Counted from the stretch's first letter, positions 25,739 through 35,307 are shown. The stretch: DNA of 64,000 bases from JALYGJ01 sp963781705 (GCA_963781705.1 CAWAGP010000001.1:186001-250000), one strand, 5' to 3'. Notes: generated by a model from the sequence alone, not told the origin. Numbers and translations are program-made.

Positions 25739-28456
25739 TCAGGCGTGCAGCGCGAGCGCCGCGTCGGGATCGAGGCCCAGCTCAGCTATCTGGCGGCGCG
25801 CCTCGCGCGCGTCGATGCGGCCGCAGCGGGCGAGTTCGGCCAGCGTCGTGGCGGCAATGCTCTCCGCGTCGATTTCGAAGAATCGGCGCAGGGCCTCGCG
25901 CGTGTCGCTGCGGCCGAAACCATCCGTGCCCAGCGAGCGCCACCAGCCGCCCGGCACCCAGCGCGCGATCATGTCGGGCCACGCCCTGATGAAGTCGCTC
26001 ACGGCGATGATGGGCCCCTGCCCGGCCGGTTCGGCCAGCAGCTCGGTTACGCGTGGCGTGCGCGGCTTCTCGTCGGGATGCAGCCGGTTCCAGTGGTCGA
26101 CGGTGAGCGCCTCGTTGCGCAGCAACTGGTAGGACAGGCCACTCCACACCTCGGCCGCCACGCCGCGCTCGGCGAGCAGCTCCTGCGCGCGCAGCGCCTG
26201 CTGCATGATCGAGCCACCACCGATGAGCGTCGCGCGAAGTGGCACGTCACCGCGGCGCGCCTTGCCCGGCGACGGCGCGGCGCGGAAGCGATACAGCCCG
26301 CCGATGATGTCCTCGTCGGTCACGCCGGCCGGCCGCGCGGGCATGGCGTAGTTCTCGTTGTACAAGGTCAGGTAGTAGAAGGTGTCCTCGGGCTTGTCCC
26401 CGTACATCCGCGTCATGCCGTCGCGAATGATGACCGCCGTCTCGTAGGCGAAGGCCGGGTCGTACGCGCGGATCGACGGGATGACCGACGCGACCACCAG
26501 GCTCTGGCCGTCCTCATGCTGCAGCCCCTCCCCGTTGAGCGTGGTGCGGCCGGCCGTGGCGCCCAGCAGGAAGCCCCGGCCGCGGGCGTCGCCGAACGCC
26601 CAGAACTCGTCGCCGGTGCGCTGGAAGCCGAACATCGAGTAGAAGATGTAGAACGGAATCATCGGCTCGGCGTGCGTCGCGTAGCTCGTGCCGGACGCCT
26701 GGAAGGATGCCGTTGAGCCGGCCTCGGTGATGCCCTCCTCGAGCACCTGCCCGTCCATTGCCTCGCGGTAGCTGAGCACCAGGTTCGAGTCGACCGGCTC
26801 GTACAGCTGGCCCAGCGCCGAGTAGATGCCGACCTCCTTGAAGAGCGGGTCCATGCCGAAGGTGCGCGCCTCGTCGGGGATGATCGGCACGATGCGCGCG
26901 CCGATCTGCTTGTCGCGCAGCAGGTTGCGCAGCAGCTTGGCGAAGGCCATCGTCGTCGAGGCCTCCATCTTCCCCGAGCCGACCATGAACTCGCCGAAGA
27001 CATCGTCGCCCGGTGTGATCAGCGGCTTGCTGACGACCACGCGACGCGGCACCGGTCCGCCCAATGCAGCCCGTCGTTCGCGCAGGTACTCGATCTCGGG
27101 CGCCTTCGGTCCGGGGTGGTAGTAGGGCGCATCCTTCAGCTTCGCATCGGGAATGGGCAGCTCCAGCCGGTCGCGGAAGACGCGCAGCTCCTGCTCGGTC
27201 ATCTTCTTGGCCTGGTGGGTGATGTTGCGGCCCTCGACGCCGGTGCCCAGCGTCCAGCCTTTGACCGTCTTGGCCAGGATGGCGGTCGGCCGGCCCTTCG
27301 AGTGGATCGCCGCGTCGTACGCCGCGTAGATCTTGCGGTAGTCGTGGCCGCCGCGGCGCAGGTGGGCCAGGTCATCGTCGGACAGGTGCGCCACGATGTC
27401 CCTGACGCGTGGGTCGTGGCCGAAGAAGTGCTCGCGGATGTAGGCGCCCGATTCGACCGAGTACTTCTGGAACTCGCCGTCGAGCGTCTCGTTCATCCGG
27501 TCGACCAGCACGCCGTCCACGTCGCGCGCCAGCAGCTCGTCGAACTCGCGCCCCCAGATGACCTTGATCACGTTCCAGCCGGCGCCGCGGAACACCGATT
27601 CGAGTTCCTGGATGATCTTGCCGTTGCCGCGCACCGGACCGTCGAGCCGCTGCAGGTTGCAGTTGACGACGAAGGTCAGGTTGTCGAGGCCCTCGCGCGC
27701 GGCGATCGACAGCGAGCCCATCGCCTCGGGCTCGTCCGTTTCGCCGTCGCCCAGGAATGCCCACACGCGGTTGTTGGAGGTGTCCTTGATGCCGCGGTGG
27801 TCGAGGTAGCGATTGAAGCGCGCCTGGTAGACCGCCGCCAGCGGGCCGAGGCCCATCGACACGGTGGGGAACTCCCAGAAGTCGGGCATCAGCCGCGGAT
27901 GCGGATACGAACTCAGGCCCTGCCCCGGGACGACCTCCTGGCGAAAGTGGTCGAGCTGGCTCTCGCTCAGCCGCCCCTCGAGGAAGGCGCGCGCGTAGAT
28001 GCCCGGCGCAGCATGGCCCTGGAAGAAGACCTGGTCGCCCCTGCCGTCGGCGTCCTTGCCGCGGAAGAAGTGGTTGAAGCCCACCTCGTAGAGCGAGGCT
28101 GCACTGGCGTAGGTGGCCAGGTGGCCGCCGATGCCGGCCGCGCGGCTGTTGGCGCGCACGACCATCGCCACCGCGTTCCAGCGGATCATGCGCCGGATGC
28201 GCCGCTCGATCCCCTCGTCGCCGGGGAAATCCGGTTCCTGCTCGGGCGAGATCGTGTTGATGTAGCGCGTCGCGGTGAGCGGCGGCAGACCCAGGTGCTG
28301 CTGGCGCGCGCGCTTGAGGATCTTGTACATGAGGAACTGCGCGCGCGCGCGCCCCTCGTTCTCGACGACCGAGTCGAGCGACGTTATCCAGTCACCGGTC
28401 TCGTCGGGATCGCGGTCCGGCAGCTGCCGCTTGAAGTCCCCGAAATGATCGAACAT
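25739..28456 (-). CDS. aceE: Pyruvate dehydrogenase E1 component, homodimeric type
   Basis: Thiamine-diphosphate enzyme that decarboxylates pyruvate and acetylates lipoyl-E2. The 905-residue intact frame has the alpha2 E1 layout: NTISPEQEPDFPGDEGIERR near the start, GHLATYASAASLYEVGFNHF, the ThDP/Mg motif GDGETDEPEA through NCNLQRLDGP, GWTLGTGVEGRN, MEASTTMAFAKLLRNLLRD and SYATHAEPMIPFYIFYSMFG. E2 and E3 genes are absent from the window. A homodimeric E1 is typical of Proteobacteria and Actinomycetota and is also found in some Chloroflexota. It is preceded, on the same strand, by the large VWD protein gene 39 bases upstream. Confidence 0.97.
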   Translation of the reverse strand: MFDHFGDFKRQLPDRDPDETGDWITSLDSVVENEGRARAQFLMYKILKRARQQHLGLPPLTATRYINTISPEQEPDFPGDEGIERRIRRMIRWNAVAMVVRANSRAAGIGGHLATYASAASLYEVGFNHFFRGKDADGRGDQVFFQGHAAPGIYARAFLEGRLSESQLDHFRQEVVPGQGLSSYPHPRLMPDFWEFPTVSMGLGPLAAVYQARFNRYLDHRGIKDTSNNRVWAFLGDGETDEPEAMGSLSIAAREGLDNLTFVVNCNLQRLDGPVRGNGKIIQELESVFRGAGWNVIKVIWGREFDELLARDVDGVLVDRMNETLDGEFQKYSVESGAYIREHFFGHDPRVRDIVAHLSDDDLAHLRRGGHDYRKIYAAYDAAIHSKGRPTAILAKTVKGWTLGTGVEGRNITHQAKKMTEQELRVFRDRLELPIPDAKLKDAPYYHPGPKAPEIEYLRERRAALGGPVPRRVVVSKPLITPGDDVFGEFMVGSGKMEASTTMAFAKLLRNLLRDKQIGARIVPIIPDEARTFGMDPLFKEVGIYSALGQLYEPVDSNLVLSYREAMDGQVLEEGITEAGSTASFQASGTSYATHAEPMIPFYIFYSMFGFQRTGDEFWAFGDARGRGFLLGATAGRTTLNGEGLQHEDGQSLVVASVIPSIRAYDPAFAYETAVIIRDGMTRMYGDKPEDTFYYLTLYNENYAMPARPAGVTDEDIIGGLYRFRAAPSPGKARRGDVPLRATLIGGGSIMQQALRAQELLAERGVAAEVWSGLSYQLLRNEALTVDHWNRLHPDEKPRTPRVTELLAEPAGQGPIIAVSDFIRAWPDMIARWVPGGWWRSLGTDGFGRSDTREALRRFFEIDAESIAATTLAELARCGRIDAREARRQIAELGLDPDAALALHA

Positions 28457-28495
28457 GAAGGACCAATCTTAGCCGGGCACTCGGAAATGCCGTGA

Positions 28496-31400
28496 TCAGG
28501 GCCGCGCCACCCACTGCAGGTACAGAGCCCCGGGCGACTGCTGCGTCGGTCGACTGGTCCACAGCGCGACGAAGCCGTCGGCGGTCGCGTACTTCGTGGT
28601 GCTGCTGTCGAAGTAGTTGACGCCCTGCCCGTCGATGGTCGGCGCGGACGCCACCTGGAACGGAACCGTGCCGTCAGCCGGCTGGCGCCACAGCTGCTCG
28701 CTGCCGTCGTTCCCCAGGACCTCCTCGTAGACGCCCTGGTCGTCGCCCGCAACGATGCTGCCGGCGAGTGGGATCGCCTCGACCGTGGCGCCCGGATCGG
28801 TCAACAGCCGAGCTTGGCTGCCGCCGCTGTCCTGGACCCACAGTCCCTGCCCGGCAGTCACCGGATTGCCGAAGAACGAAGGGTTGTCGAAATTGTCGAA
28901 CGACGTCTGACCCACCCTCAGGCGGTACAGGAACGTGTCGGGGTTCCAGTAGAACAGCGCGCCCTGCGAATCGATGAAGTAACCGCCGCTGATGTCGGGT
29001 AGCACGATGCCGGCAGCGAGCTGATTGGTGGCCGGGTCGATGCGCCGTAGCAGGACGCCTTTGTCGGTGCTGATGTCGATGGCCGAATAGTCGGTGACCC
29101 ACAGTGCCTCGCCGTCGGAGACGACCTCCGCGCTCCCGAACGGCGAGCAGGGCACAGCCACGACGGCCTGCTGGACGAGCGCGCCACCGTCGAGGCGCGT
29201 CACCGAACAGCCGCTCGCAACCGCTCCGGGCAAATCGGTGACCCACAGCGACCCGGCCGCGAACGCTATGTGCGTGCTCGCCGCAACATCGGCGTGCGCC
29301 GTGATGGCCGCCGACGTCGCGTCAACAGCGACGATCGTCGCGGGCGCCGTTGTTGCCCCAACCGACGCGCCCTCGATCAGGGCGTAAAGCGTGTCGCCGT
29401 CGCCTATGGCCGTGCCGTCCAGGCCGGTCAGGTCGGTCACCTTGACGGCGCCGCTGACGCCGGTGCCTGGACTTGAGGGGGCGAAGCTCGACGTGGCGGT
29501 GGGTGCGGGCGTCGGGGGCAGGATGCCGTTGTCATAGAAGTCCTGTTGGGCGACGTACAGATCGGCGTAGCCAGCATTGCCGGTCGCGGCGACATCGAAC
29601 TCGCAGTCCGACAGCAGGTCCGCGTCACCGATCGAGGCACACGCCGAGGCGGCGGCCGCCTGGGTGTCCGGCGAGAAGCTCGAGTAGGCCTGGAACTGCT
29701 GCTCGGTCGGGAAGCTGCGATCGGTGAACGTGGCTGTGGATTGGCCGGGGTCGTAGTCGAACAGCGACGTCCCGTCGGTGACGCGCCAGGCATCGGCGAA
29801 GGGGCCGTACACCTCTGTGAAGCGCTGGTGCGCGTCGGTCGCGGCGGGCAGCCGCGTCCCGTCGGGCAAGGCCGGCACGCCCAGGCCGCCGCGGACGATC
29901 GAGCCGAGCAGGCCACGCCCGTTGGCGCGCAGGTCGTCCGACGGCTGGACGATGGCATTGATGCCCCACGGCGCGACGGACAGGGTCCACAGGATGGTGC
30001 CGTCGGGGAAGTCCAGCTCGACACCGTTGGTGACCGTGTGCACGGCGGCCCCGGCGCCCAGGTCGATGGGCGTCGTCGCGTCGACCACTGCGCCGTCCAC
30101 GTGGACTTCGAGTCCGGACGGCTGCATGTACACGCCCACGCGATGACCGTTGTCCATGGCGCCGACGGCCGTGTTGATAGCCACACCACCCATGAACGTG
30201 TCGCTGACTGCGACCTGGCGAGCCTGGATCTCGACGCTGCCGTCCAGTGACTCGAGCAGTGTGAACTCGCCCGCCCCCTGGAAGTCGTACTTGAAGCTGT
30301 TGACGGTGCGCATATGCGGATCGCCGTTCGAGTTGCCGCAGTTGGTCTTGCACGGACTGGCGGGCGGCTGCGACGGCATCGGTCTGCAGTACTCGTCGAG
30401 CGAATGGCCGGTCACCGAACCGCTGGCTCCATCGAGACTCCCCGTCAGCGCGAGCTCGAAGGCGGGCGCTACGGTGTCGTAGTCGGGCCCGTTGAAACCT
30501 TGACCGGGCGGGCAGGCGCAACCGCCCGGCTTGGTGCACAGCCACCGCTGCGCGGTGTCGGTCTCGTCGGTCGCTGGATCGGTATGCAATCGGACGTGGC
30601 CGGTCATGCGTATCTCGACCAGGTCCGCGGTGGACGTCGCGTTCCAGTCCTGGTTGAGGACCGCGTTGGTGGCCAGGTCACGGCTATCGCCGTTGCCGAC
30701 CGCCAGGTCGTGCGGCGTCGAACGCGCAGTGAGATACCACGGCCCTTCTGCTCGCCAGGGCGCGCCGAGCGTGCCGTCGCGGAACAGCCCCGATGCCCAG
30801 GTGTCCAGGAACGTATCGGCGGCCGCGCCGGCCGCCTTGAACGCGTCGCTGTTGCTGGTCGTGGCCAGCATCGCGTCGAAGTGCTGCCACGGGTCGATGC
30901 CCTCCTCAGACAGGTGCTGGTAGAAGCCGACGGCGTCGTAGGTGCGCTGCCACAGGGGCGTGTCCATGGTCGTGAGGTAGGTCCCCCACCAGTCCCGGCC
31001 GACGTCACTCGGCCCGGCCGCCGACTCGCCCGCCCACTCGGCCTGGCCCTCGATGATCCAGTCGGGCAGGTTCTTGTGGCCGCCGTGCTGGTCGAACCAG
31101 TCGTCCTGGAAGCAGTGGAACAGTTCGTGCGCCATCGTCGCCTGGATACCCGCCTCATCGCCGCTGTTCTGGAGCGACGGATTGACGTGGATGTCGCAAC
31201 CGGTCGAGCCGTACAGCGGGAAGAAGACGACGTTGGTGTAGGCCAGCGAACTATCGGTCTGCATCTGGTTGAGCGTGACTGTCCACGAGAGGTTGAGCGA
31301 GCGGCCCAGCTTCGCTGCCTCGGTCGGTTGGGCAGCCTTGACGAAGTCCTCGAAGTAGGTCTCGGGCGAGTCGGCGAGTGCCACGGGAATGCCCCAGCTC

Positions 31401-31870
31401 GAGGTCGCCGGCGTCACCACGGGAGCGCTCGGGTCGGGAGCGAGCGCGGCATCAACGGCGGCCTTCTGATCGGGCGTCAACTGGTCCATGTATGGCTGCA
31501 GCCAGTCGACGGCAAAGGTGCCGTCCATCCGTTCATAGAGCGACGGCGGATCGCCGGTCGGCGGCGTGACGCCGGGGAGTGGCGCGATGGCCAGCGCGAA
31601 CGCTTCGAGCGCCGTCTCCTTGCTGACCGATCCGTCAGGCCCGACCTGGGCAAAGAGTTTCGCGTAGGCCGAGTGGGACGGATAGGACGCGCCCGACTGC
31701 GGCGGGCTCGAGCCGGGCGTCAGCCACGCAGCGCCCACCCATGCGAAGAGTTCGACCGCGATGAGCAGAACGGCGAGCAACGCCCAGCGCCGATCGATCC
31801 GAATCGAGTGCGACGACGATGGGTTGTGGGTCACGGCAGCAGCCAGCACTGTCGCGCCGGTGAGGGCCAT
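28496..31870 (-). CDS. 1124-residue membrane-anchored protein with HExxH metalloprotease-like, VWD and beta-propeller-like regions
   Basis: One signal-anchor helix (RWALLAVLLIAVELFAWVGA, residues 28-48) leaves the rest outside. Residues 65-400 form a predicted zinc metallopeptidase-like domain with TMAHELFHCFQDDW (HExxH at 248-252) and a downstream Glu in WIIEGQAEWAGE (274-281) as possible third ligand. Residues 512-720 are a von Willebrand factor D-type domain: NGDPHMRTVNSFKYDFQGAG, then EFTLLES. A Pro/Thr linker leads to 850-1124, whose LWVTD, LYALIEG and LWVQDSGG repeats suggest a beta-propeller. Cysteines cluster around 445-511. The frame is intact over 3.4 kb. I do not recognise this domain order as a named family; protease activity is inferred from the motif. 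Confidence 0.75.
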   Translation of the reverse strand: MALTGATVLAAAVTHNPSSSHSIRIDRRWALLAVLLIAVELFAWVGAAWLTPGSSPPQSGASYPSHSAYAKLFAQVGPDGSVSKETALEAFALAIAPLPGVTPPTGDPPSLYERMDGTFAVDWLQPYMDQLTPDQKAAVDAALAPDPSAPVVTPATSSWGIPVALADSPETYFEDFVKAAQPTEAAKLGRSLNLSWTVTLNQMQTDSSLAYTNVVFFPLYGSTGCDIHVNPSLQNSGDEAGIQATMAHELFHCFQDDWFDQHGGHKNLPDWIIEGQAEWAGESAAGPSDVGRDWWGTYLTTMDTPLWQRTYDAVGFYQHLSEEGIDPWQHFDAMLATTSNSDAFKAAGAAADTFLDTWASGLFRDGTLGAPWRAEGPWYLTARSTPHDLAVGNGDSRDLATNAVLNQDWNATSTADLVEIRMTGHVRLHTDPATDETDTAQRWLCTKPGGCACPPGQGFNGPDYDTVAPAFELALTGSLDGASGSVTGHSLDEYCRPMPSQPPASPCKTNCGNSNGDPHMRTVNSFKYDFQGAGEFTLLESLDGSVEIQARQVAVSDTFMGGVAINTAVGAMDNGHRVGVYMQPSGLEVHVDGAVVDATTPIDLGAGAAVHTVTNGVELDFPDGTILWTLSVAPWGINAIVQPSDDLRANGRGLLGSIVRGGLGVPALPDGTRLPAATDAHQRFTEVYGPFADAWRVTDGTSLFDYDPGQSTATFTDRSFPTEQQFQAYSSFSPDTQAAAASACASIGDADLLSDCEFDVAATGNAGYADLYVAQQDFYDNGILPPTPAPTATSSFAPSSPGTGVSGAVKVTDLTGLDGTAIGDGDTLYALIEGASVGATTAPATIVAVDATSAAITAHADVAASTHIAFAAGSLWVTDLPGAVASGCSVTRLDGGALVQQAVVAVPCSPFGSAEVVSDGEALWVTDYSAIDISTDKGVLLRRIDPATNQLAAGIVLPDISGGYFIDSQGALFYWNPDTFLYRLRVGQTSFDNFDNPSFFGNPVTAGQGLWVQDSGGSQARLLTDPGATVEAIPLAGSIVAGDDQGVYEEVLGNDGSEQLWRQPADGTVPFQVASAPTIDGQGVNYFDSSTTKYATADGFVALWTSRPTQQSPGALYLQWVARP

Positions 31871-31937
31871 GTGTCAATCGTCCGTGTTGACTAGGCGCTC
31901 CGCGATTCGAGGGACGGGCGGGTCGTATTCTTCTGAC

Positions 31938-32732
31938 GTGGACAACCTGGCGCTTGGCATCGACGTCGGTGGCACCGGCGTAAAGGCCGCTGTCGTCGAT
32001 GTCGTCTCGGGCACGATCGTCAGCCGTCGGGTGCGCATGACCACACCCAAGCCTGCGACGCCGGAGGCCGTGGCCGCGCGCGTGCGCGAAGTGGTCGATG
32101 CCGTGGCGGCGGATCATCAACTGGCCGACGACCTGCCGGTCGGCTGCGGCCTGCCGTGCGTACTCAAGGACGGCCGCGTGCTAACCGCCGCGAACCTCGA
32201 CAAGTCGTGGATCGGCGCCTCCGCGGAAGCAGTGCTGGGCGAGGCGCTCGGCCGACGGGTGTTCGCGCTCAACGACGCCGACGCGGCGGCAATCGCCGAG
32301 GTGCGCTTCGGCGCTGGACGCAACTGCGCCGGCGTGGTGCTGCTGCTGACGGTCGGCACGGGTATCGGCAGCGGGGTGGTGGTCAACGGGAGGCTGGTGC
32401 CGAACACCGAGTTCGGCCACCTCGAGGTGAAGGGCCACGACGCCGAGTCTCGCCTGTCGGGCGCAGCGCGCGAGAAGCGCAAGCTGCGCTGGCGGGCCTG
32501 GGCGGAAGAGTTCAACAACTATCTCGACCGCCTCGATTTCTATCTATCGCCCGACCTGATCATCCTGGGTGGCGGCGTCAGCAAGGTCCTCAAGCGCTAC
32601 GAGCGCTTCCTGCGCAGCCGGGTGCCGATCGTGCCGGCACAGTTCCTCAATACGGCCGGCATCATCGGCGCGGCGATGAGCGCTGCGGAGCGCGCCGCGG
32701 AGGTTCCGCCCGAGCGCGCGGCCGAAGCCTGA
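31938..32732 (+). CDS. ppgK: Polyphosphate glucokinase
   Basis: A ROK-family kinase of 264 residues phosphorylating glucose with polyphosphate and/or ATP. It has the phosphate-1 motif LGIDVGGTGVKAAVVDV, a NDADAAAIAEVRFGAG active-site region, TVGTGIGSGVVVNGRLVPNT and EFGHLEVKG. The PPGK-specific stretch KRKLRWRAWAEEFNNYLDRL then DFYLSPDLIILGGGVSK separates it from generic ROK glucokinases. The GTG at 31938 (VDNLALGIDV) is the start closest to the family N-terminus. It is divergent from the VWD protein gene, with 67 bases between, and 11 bases before the exonuclease gene. Confidence 0.92.
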   Translation: MDNLALGIDVGGTGVKAAVVDVVSGTIVSRRVRMTTPKPATPEAVAARVREVVDAVAADHQLADDLPVGCGLPCVLKDGRVLTAANLDKSWIGASAEAVLGEALGRRVFALNDADAAAIAEVRFGAGRNCAGVVLLLTVGTGIGSGVVVNGRLVPNTEFGHLEVKGHDAESRLSGAAREKRKLRWRAWAEEFNNYLDRLDFYLSPDLIILGGGVSKVLKRYERFLRSRVPIVPAQFLNTAGIIGAAMSAAERAAEVPPERAAEA

Positions 32733-32743
32733 CCGGCTGACGC

Positions 32744-33646
32744 TTGGCCAATCCCGGCGGACCGGTGCAGGTCCACCTCCTCGACGCAACCTACGAGCTC
32801 TTTCGCGCCCACTTTGCGCCGCGGCCGCAGCACCTCGACGCGCGCGGCGCACCGGCCGGGGCGACGGTCGGCCTGCTCGAGAACGTGCTCTACCTGCTGC
32901 GCGAAGACGGCGTCACCCACCTTGGCTGCGCGACCGACCATGTGATCCGCTCGTGGCGCAACGACCGCTACGCCGGCTACAAGACCGAGGCCGGCGCGGC
33001 ACCCGAGTTGCTTGCCCAGTTCGGCCCGGCCGAGGATGCGCTGCGGGCACTCGGCGTGGTCGTCTGGCCAATGGTCGAGTGGGAGGCAGACGATGCACTG
33101 GGCACTGCCGCCGCACGCTGGGGCGATGATCCGGCGGTCGAACGAGTGGTCATCCTGACGCCCGACAAGGACATGGCCCAATGCGTGCGCGAGGACGGCC
33201 GAGTCGTCCAGTACGACCGTCGCAAGCGGCAGTTCTTCGCGGCCGACGACGTGCGCACCAAGTTCGGCGTGTCGCCGGCGAGCATCCCCGATTTCCTGGC
33301 CCTCGTCGGCGACGCATCGGACGGCTATCCCGGCCTGCCCGGCTGGGGCCGCGTGTCGGCCGCCGCGGTGTTGGCGCGCTACGGTCGCCTGGAGGACATC
33401 CCCGAACGGGCAACGCACTGGGACGTGGCCGTGCGCAACGCAGCGGCGCTGGCCACTGCGCTGCGCGAGCACCGCGACGACGCGTTCCTGTTCCGCGAAC
33501 TGGCCACGCTGGTGACGGACGTGCCGCTGCCCGAAACGCTCGACCAGTTGCGCTGGAACGGGGCCAATCGCGAGGCCATGGCCAAGCTCGCGCGCGAGCT
33601 GCGGGCGCCCCAGTTGCTCACCCGCGTGCCGCGCTGGATCGACTGA
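32744..33646 (+). CDS. 5'-3' exonuclease (DNA polymerase I N-domain/FEN-like)
   Basis: A 300-residue stand-alone 5'-nuclease. The active-site carboxylates lie in HLLDATYELFRAHF, MVEWEADDALGTAAA, ILTPDKDMAQCVRED and FLALVGDASDGYPGLPGWG, the last being the helix-hairpin-helix that binds DNA. The lysine-rich arch is reduced to ATDHVIRSWRNDRYAGYKTE. Such proteins remove RNA primers or flaps. TTG 32744 is used; GTG 32765 is nearer the first beta strand. It follows ppgK by 11 bases. Confidence 0.88.
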   Translation: MANPGGPVQVHLLDATYELFRAHFAPRPQHLDARGAPAGATVGLLENVLYLLREDGVTHLGCATDHVIRSWRNDRYAGYKTEAGAAPELLAQFGPAEDALRALGVVVWPMVEWEADDALGTAAARWGDDPAVERVVILTPDKDMAQCVREDGRVVQYDRRKRQFFAADDVRTKFGVSPASIPDFLALVGDASDGYPGLPGWGRVSAAAVLARYGRLEDIPERATHWDVAVRNAAALATALREHRDDAFLFRELATLVTDVPLPETLDQLRWNGANREAMAKLARELRAPQLLTRVPRWID

Positions 33647-33647
33647 G

Positions 33648-34379
33648 CTGAGCCTCTACGACGTCCTCGCCGGCGCCGTCGCGCTGGTCGCCGGGGCGAT
33701 TGCGGCGGTGGCCGGCTTCGGCATCGGCAGCCTGCTCACGCCGACCTTGGCCGTTTCGCTGGGAACGCGCCTGGCGGTCGCGGTCGTGGCCATTCCGCAT
33801 CTCGTCGCGACCGCCTACCGGCTGTGGCTGCTGCGGCGGAACATCGACCGTCGAGTGCTGCTCGTCTTCGGCCTGGCCAGCGCGGCCGGTGGATTGGTCG
33901 GCGCCCTGCTGCATTCGGTAGTTGCCGGTCCGTGGCTGGCCGTCGTCCTGGGCCTGCTGCTCATCTTCGCGGGCGTTTCGGAGCTGACCGGGCTGGCGCG
34001 CCGGATCGTCCTGGGCGGCTGGGCGGCGACCGCCGCCGGCGTGCTGTCCGGCCTGTTCGGCGGCCTCGTCGGCAATCAGGGAGGCATTCGGTCGGCGGCG
34101 CTGCTGCGGCTCGGTCTGACCGGTCCGGCGCTGGTGGCGACCTCGACCGCCACGGGCGTGCTGGTCGATCTGGCGCGCGTGCCGGTCTACGTCGTCGGCG
34201 GCTGGAGCGACCTGATCGCCAACTGGCCGCTGATTGTCATGCTGAGCGTGCTCGTGGTTGCGGGCACGATCGTGGGCGCGCCAGTCCTGCGGCGGATGCC
34301 CGAGGTCACCTTCCGGCGGCTGCTGGCCGTGCTGCTGATCGCGCTTGGCGCGCTGCTGGTGGCCGGCGCCTCGGGCTAG
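33648..34379 (+). CDS. Sulfite exporter TauE/SafE family membrane protein
   Basis: About 243 residues and roughly eight membrane helices in two halves. The first helix (LAGAVALVAGAIAAVAGFGI) and VLSGLFGGLVGNQGGIRSAA in the second half are the family's Gly-rich signature loops; VAVVAIPHLVATAYRLWLLR and LLAVLLIALGALLVAGASG flank. No ATG or GTG precedes the first helix; CTG 33648, overlapping the end of the exonuclease region, is the only candidate, while GTG 33708 would cut the helix. The start is therefore unsettled and another indel is possible. Shares a CTAG stop with the convergent esterase gene. Confidence 0.8.
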   Translation: MSLYDVLAGAVALVAGAIAAVAGFGIGSLLTPTLAVSLGTRLAVAVVAIPHLVATAYRLWLLRRNIDRRVLLVFGLASAAGGLVGALLHSVVAGPWLAVVLGLLLIFAGVSELTGLARRIVLGGWAATAAGVLSGLFGGLVGNQGGIRSAALLRLGLTGPALVATSTATGVLVDLARVPVYVVGGWSDLIANWPLIVMLSVLVVAGTIVGAPVLRRMPEVTFRRLLAVLLIALGALLVAGASG

Positions 34380-35227
34380 CCGGCCGGTGCGGCAAGCAGG
34401 AAGCGCAGCGCGTCGGGCAGGCGGCGCGCCCATGCCTCCTCGTTGTGGATGGCGAAACGCTCCTCGACATAGTGCAGGTCGCGGCCCTCGACCCAGCCAT
34501 GGCGCAACAGCGCCACGCGCAGCCGGCGCGCGTCCGCGGTCATGCCGCGCCACTCGCGGCCGCCCATGTCGAGATGGATGCGCGCGCGGGGCAACCCGCC
34601 CTGCTCGATCAGCCGCACGACGTGGTAGTCGTCCCACACGATCGATGGGCTCATGACGCCGGCCAGGCCGAAGACGCGCGGGTAGGCGATCAATGCATAA
34701 AGGCTGATCAGGGCGCCCAGCGAGGAACCGATGACGCCAGTTGCGTCGCGCTCGATGCGGGTCGGGAACGAACGGTCGACGAGCGGCTTGACAATGCTTA
34801 CCAGCCACGCGAGGTAGCTGTCGCCGGCGCCGCCCACCACCCGGGCGCCGTGCCGGGTCGGGTTCGTGCTGCGCCAGGGGTTGTACTCGTCCAGGCGCGT
34901 ATCGCCGCCGTTGGGGATCGCCACCGCGATCGCCTCCAGCCCCTCGCCGGCCAGCGTCTGCAACGTCTCGTCGGCGCGCCACTCGCCAGCGTGTGAGGTG
35001 CGCGCGTCGAACACGTTCTGGCCGTCCTGGAAGTAGACCACCGGGTAGCGCCGATCGGCCGCCGCCTCGCCGATCTGCCACCGTTCGGCCAGCGACGGCG
35101 GGAGATACACGAGGATGTTGCGCGCCCCACCGGGCAGGTCGGCGGCCAGGTCGGTCCACACCACCACCCGGCCGCTGATCGTGTTATCCGGGCCGTAGAC
35201 CTGTTCGTATTCGTGCCAGCCGATCAC
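34376..35227 (-). CDS. Alpha/beta-hydrolase, enterochelin-esterase-like
   Basis: A 283-residue hydrolase of the Fes/IroE/esterase-D group. It shows NILVYLPPSL, YPVVYFQDGQNVFD, AIAVAIPNGGDTRLDEYNPW, the nucleophile elbow GVIGSSLGALISLYALIAYP and a late His in FAIHNEEAWARRLPDALRFL. The substrate is unknown; no siderophore genes are nearby. The GTG start (35225-35227) overlaps the stop of the 27-codon frame upstream (GTGA), so translation is coupled along the minus-strand run beginning at 36796. Confidence 0.82.
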   Translation of the reverse strand: MIGWHEYEQVYGPDNTISGRVVVWTDLAADLPGGARNILVYLPPSLAERWQIGEAAADRRYPVVYFQDGQNVFDARTSHAGEWRADETLQTLAGEGLEAIAVAIPNGGDTRLDEYNPWRSTNPTRHGARVVGGAGDSYLAWLVSIVKPLVDRSFPTRIERDATGVIGSSLGALISLYALIAYPRVFGLAGVMSPSIVWDDYHVVRLIEQGGLPRARIHLDMGGREWRGMTADARRLRVALLRHGWVEGRDLHYVEERFAIHNEEAWARRLPDALRFLLAAPAG

Positions 35228-35307
35228 CGGCCGGCACCGTCTCCGTCGAGGTCGCGCACGTACAGCACCGCGTGGTTGAGCCGTTCGACAGGGACGCCGT
35301 CACTCAT
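35224..35307 (-). CDS. 27-codon open frame resembling the start of a VOC/glyoxalase protein
   Basis: The ATG at 35307 overlaps the stop of the inositol-phosphatase gene (ATGA) and its TGA overlaps the GTG of the esterase gene. The peptide contains VERLNHAVLYVRDLD, which looks like the first beta strand and metal His of a vicinal-oxygen-chelate protein, then GDGAGR and stop. It could be a deletion remnant of a VOC gene kept as a coupling leader, or a chance resemblance. Confidence 0.45.
   Translation of the reverse strand: MSDGVPVERLNHAVLYVRDLDGDGAGR

Noticed and set aside
31871..31937. TTGACT as a -35 box for ppgK
   Set aside because: No acceptable -10 hexamer lies 16-18 bases downstream, so the match alone is not enough.
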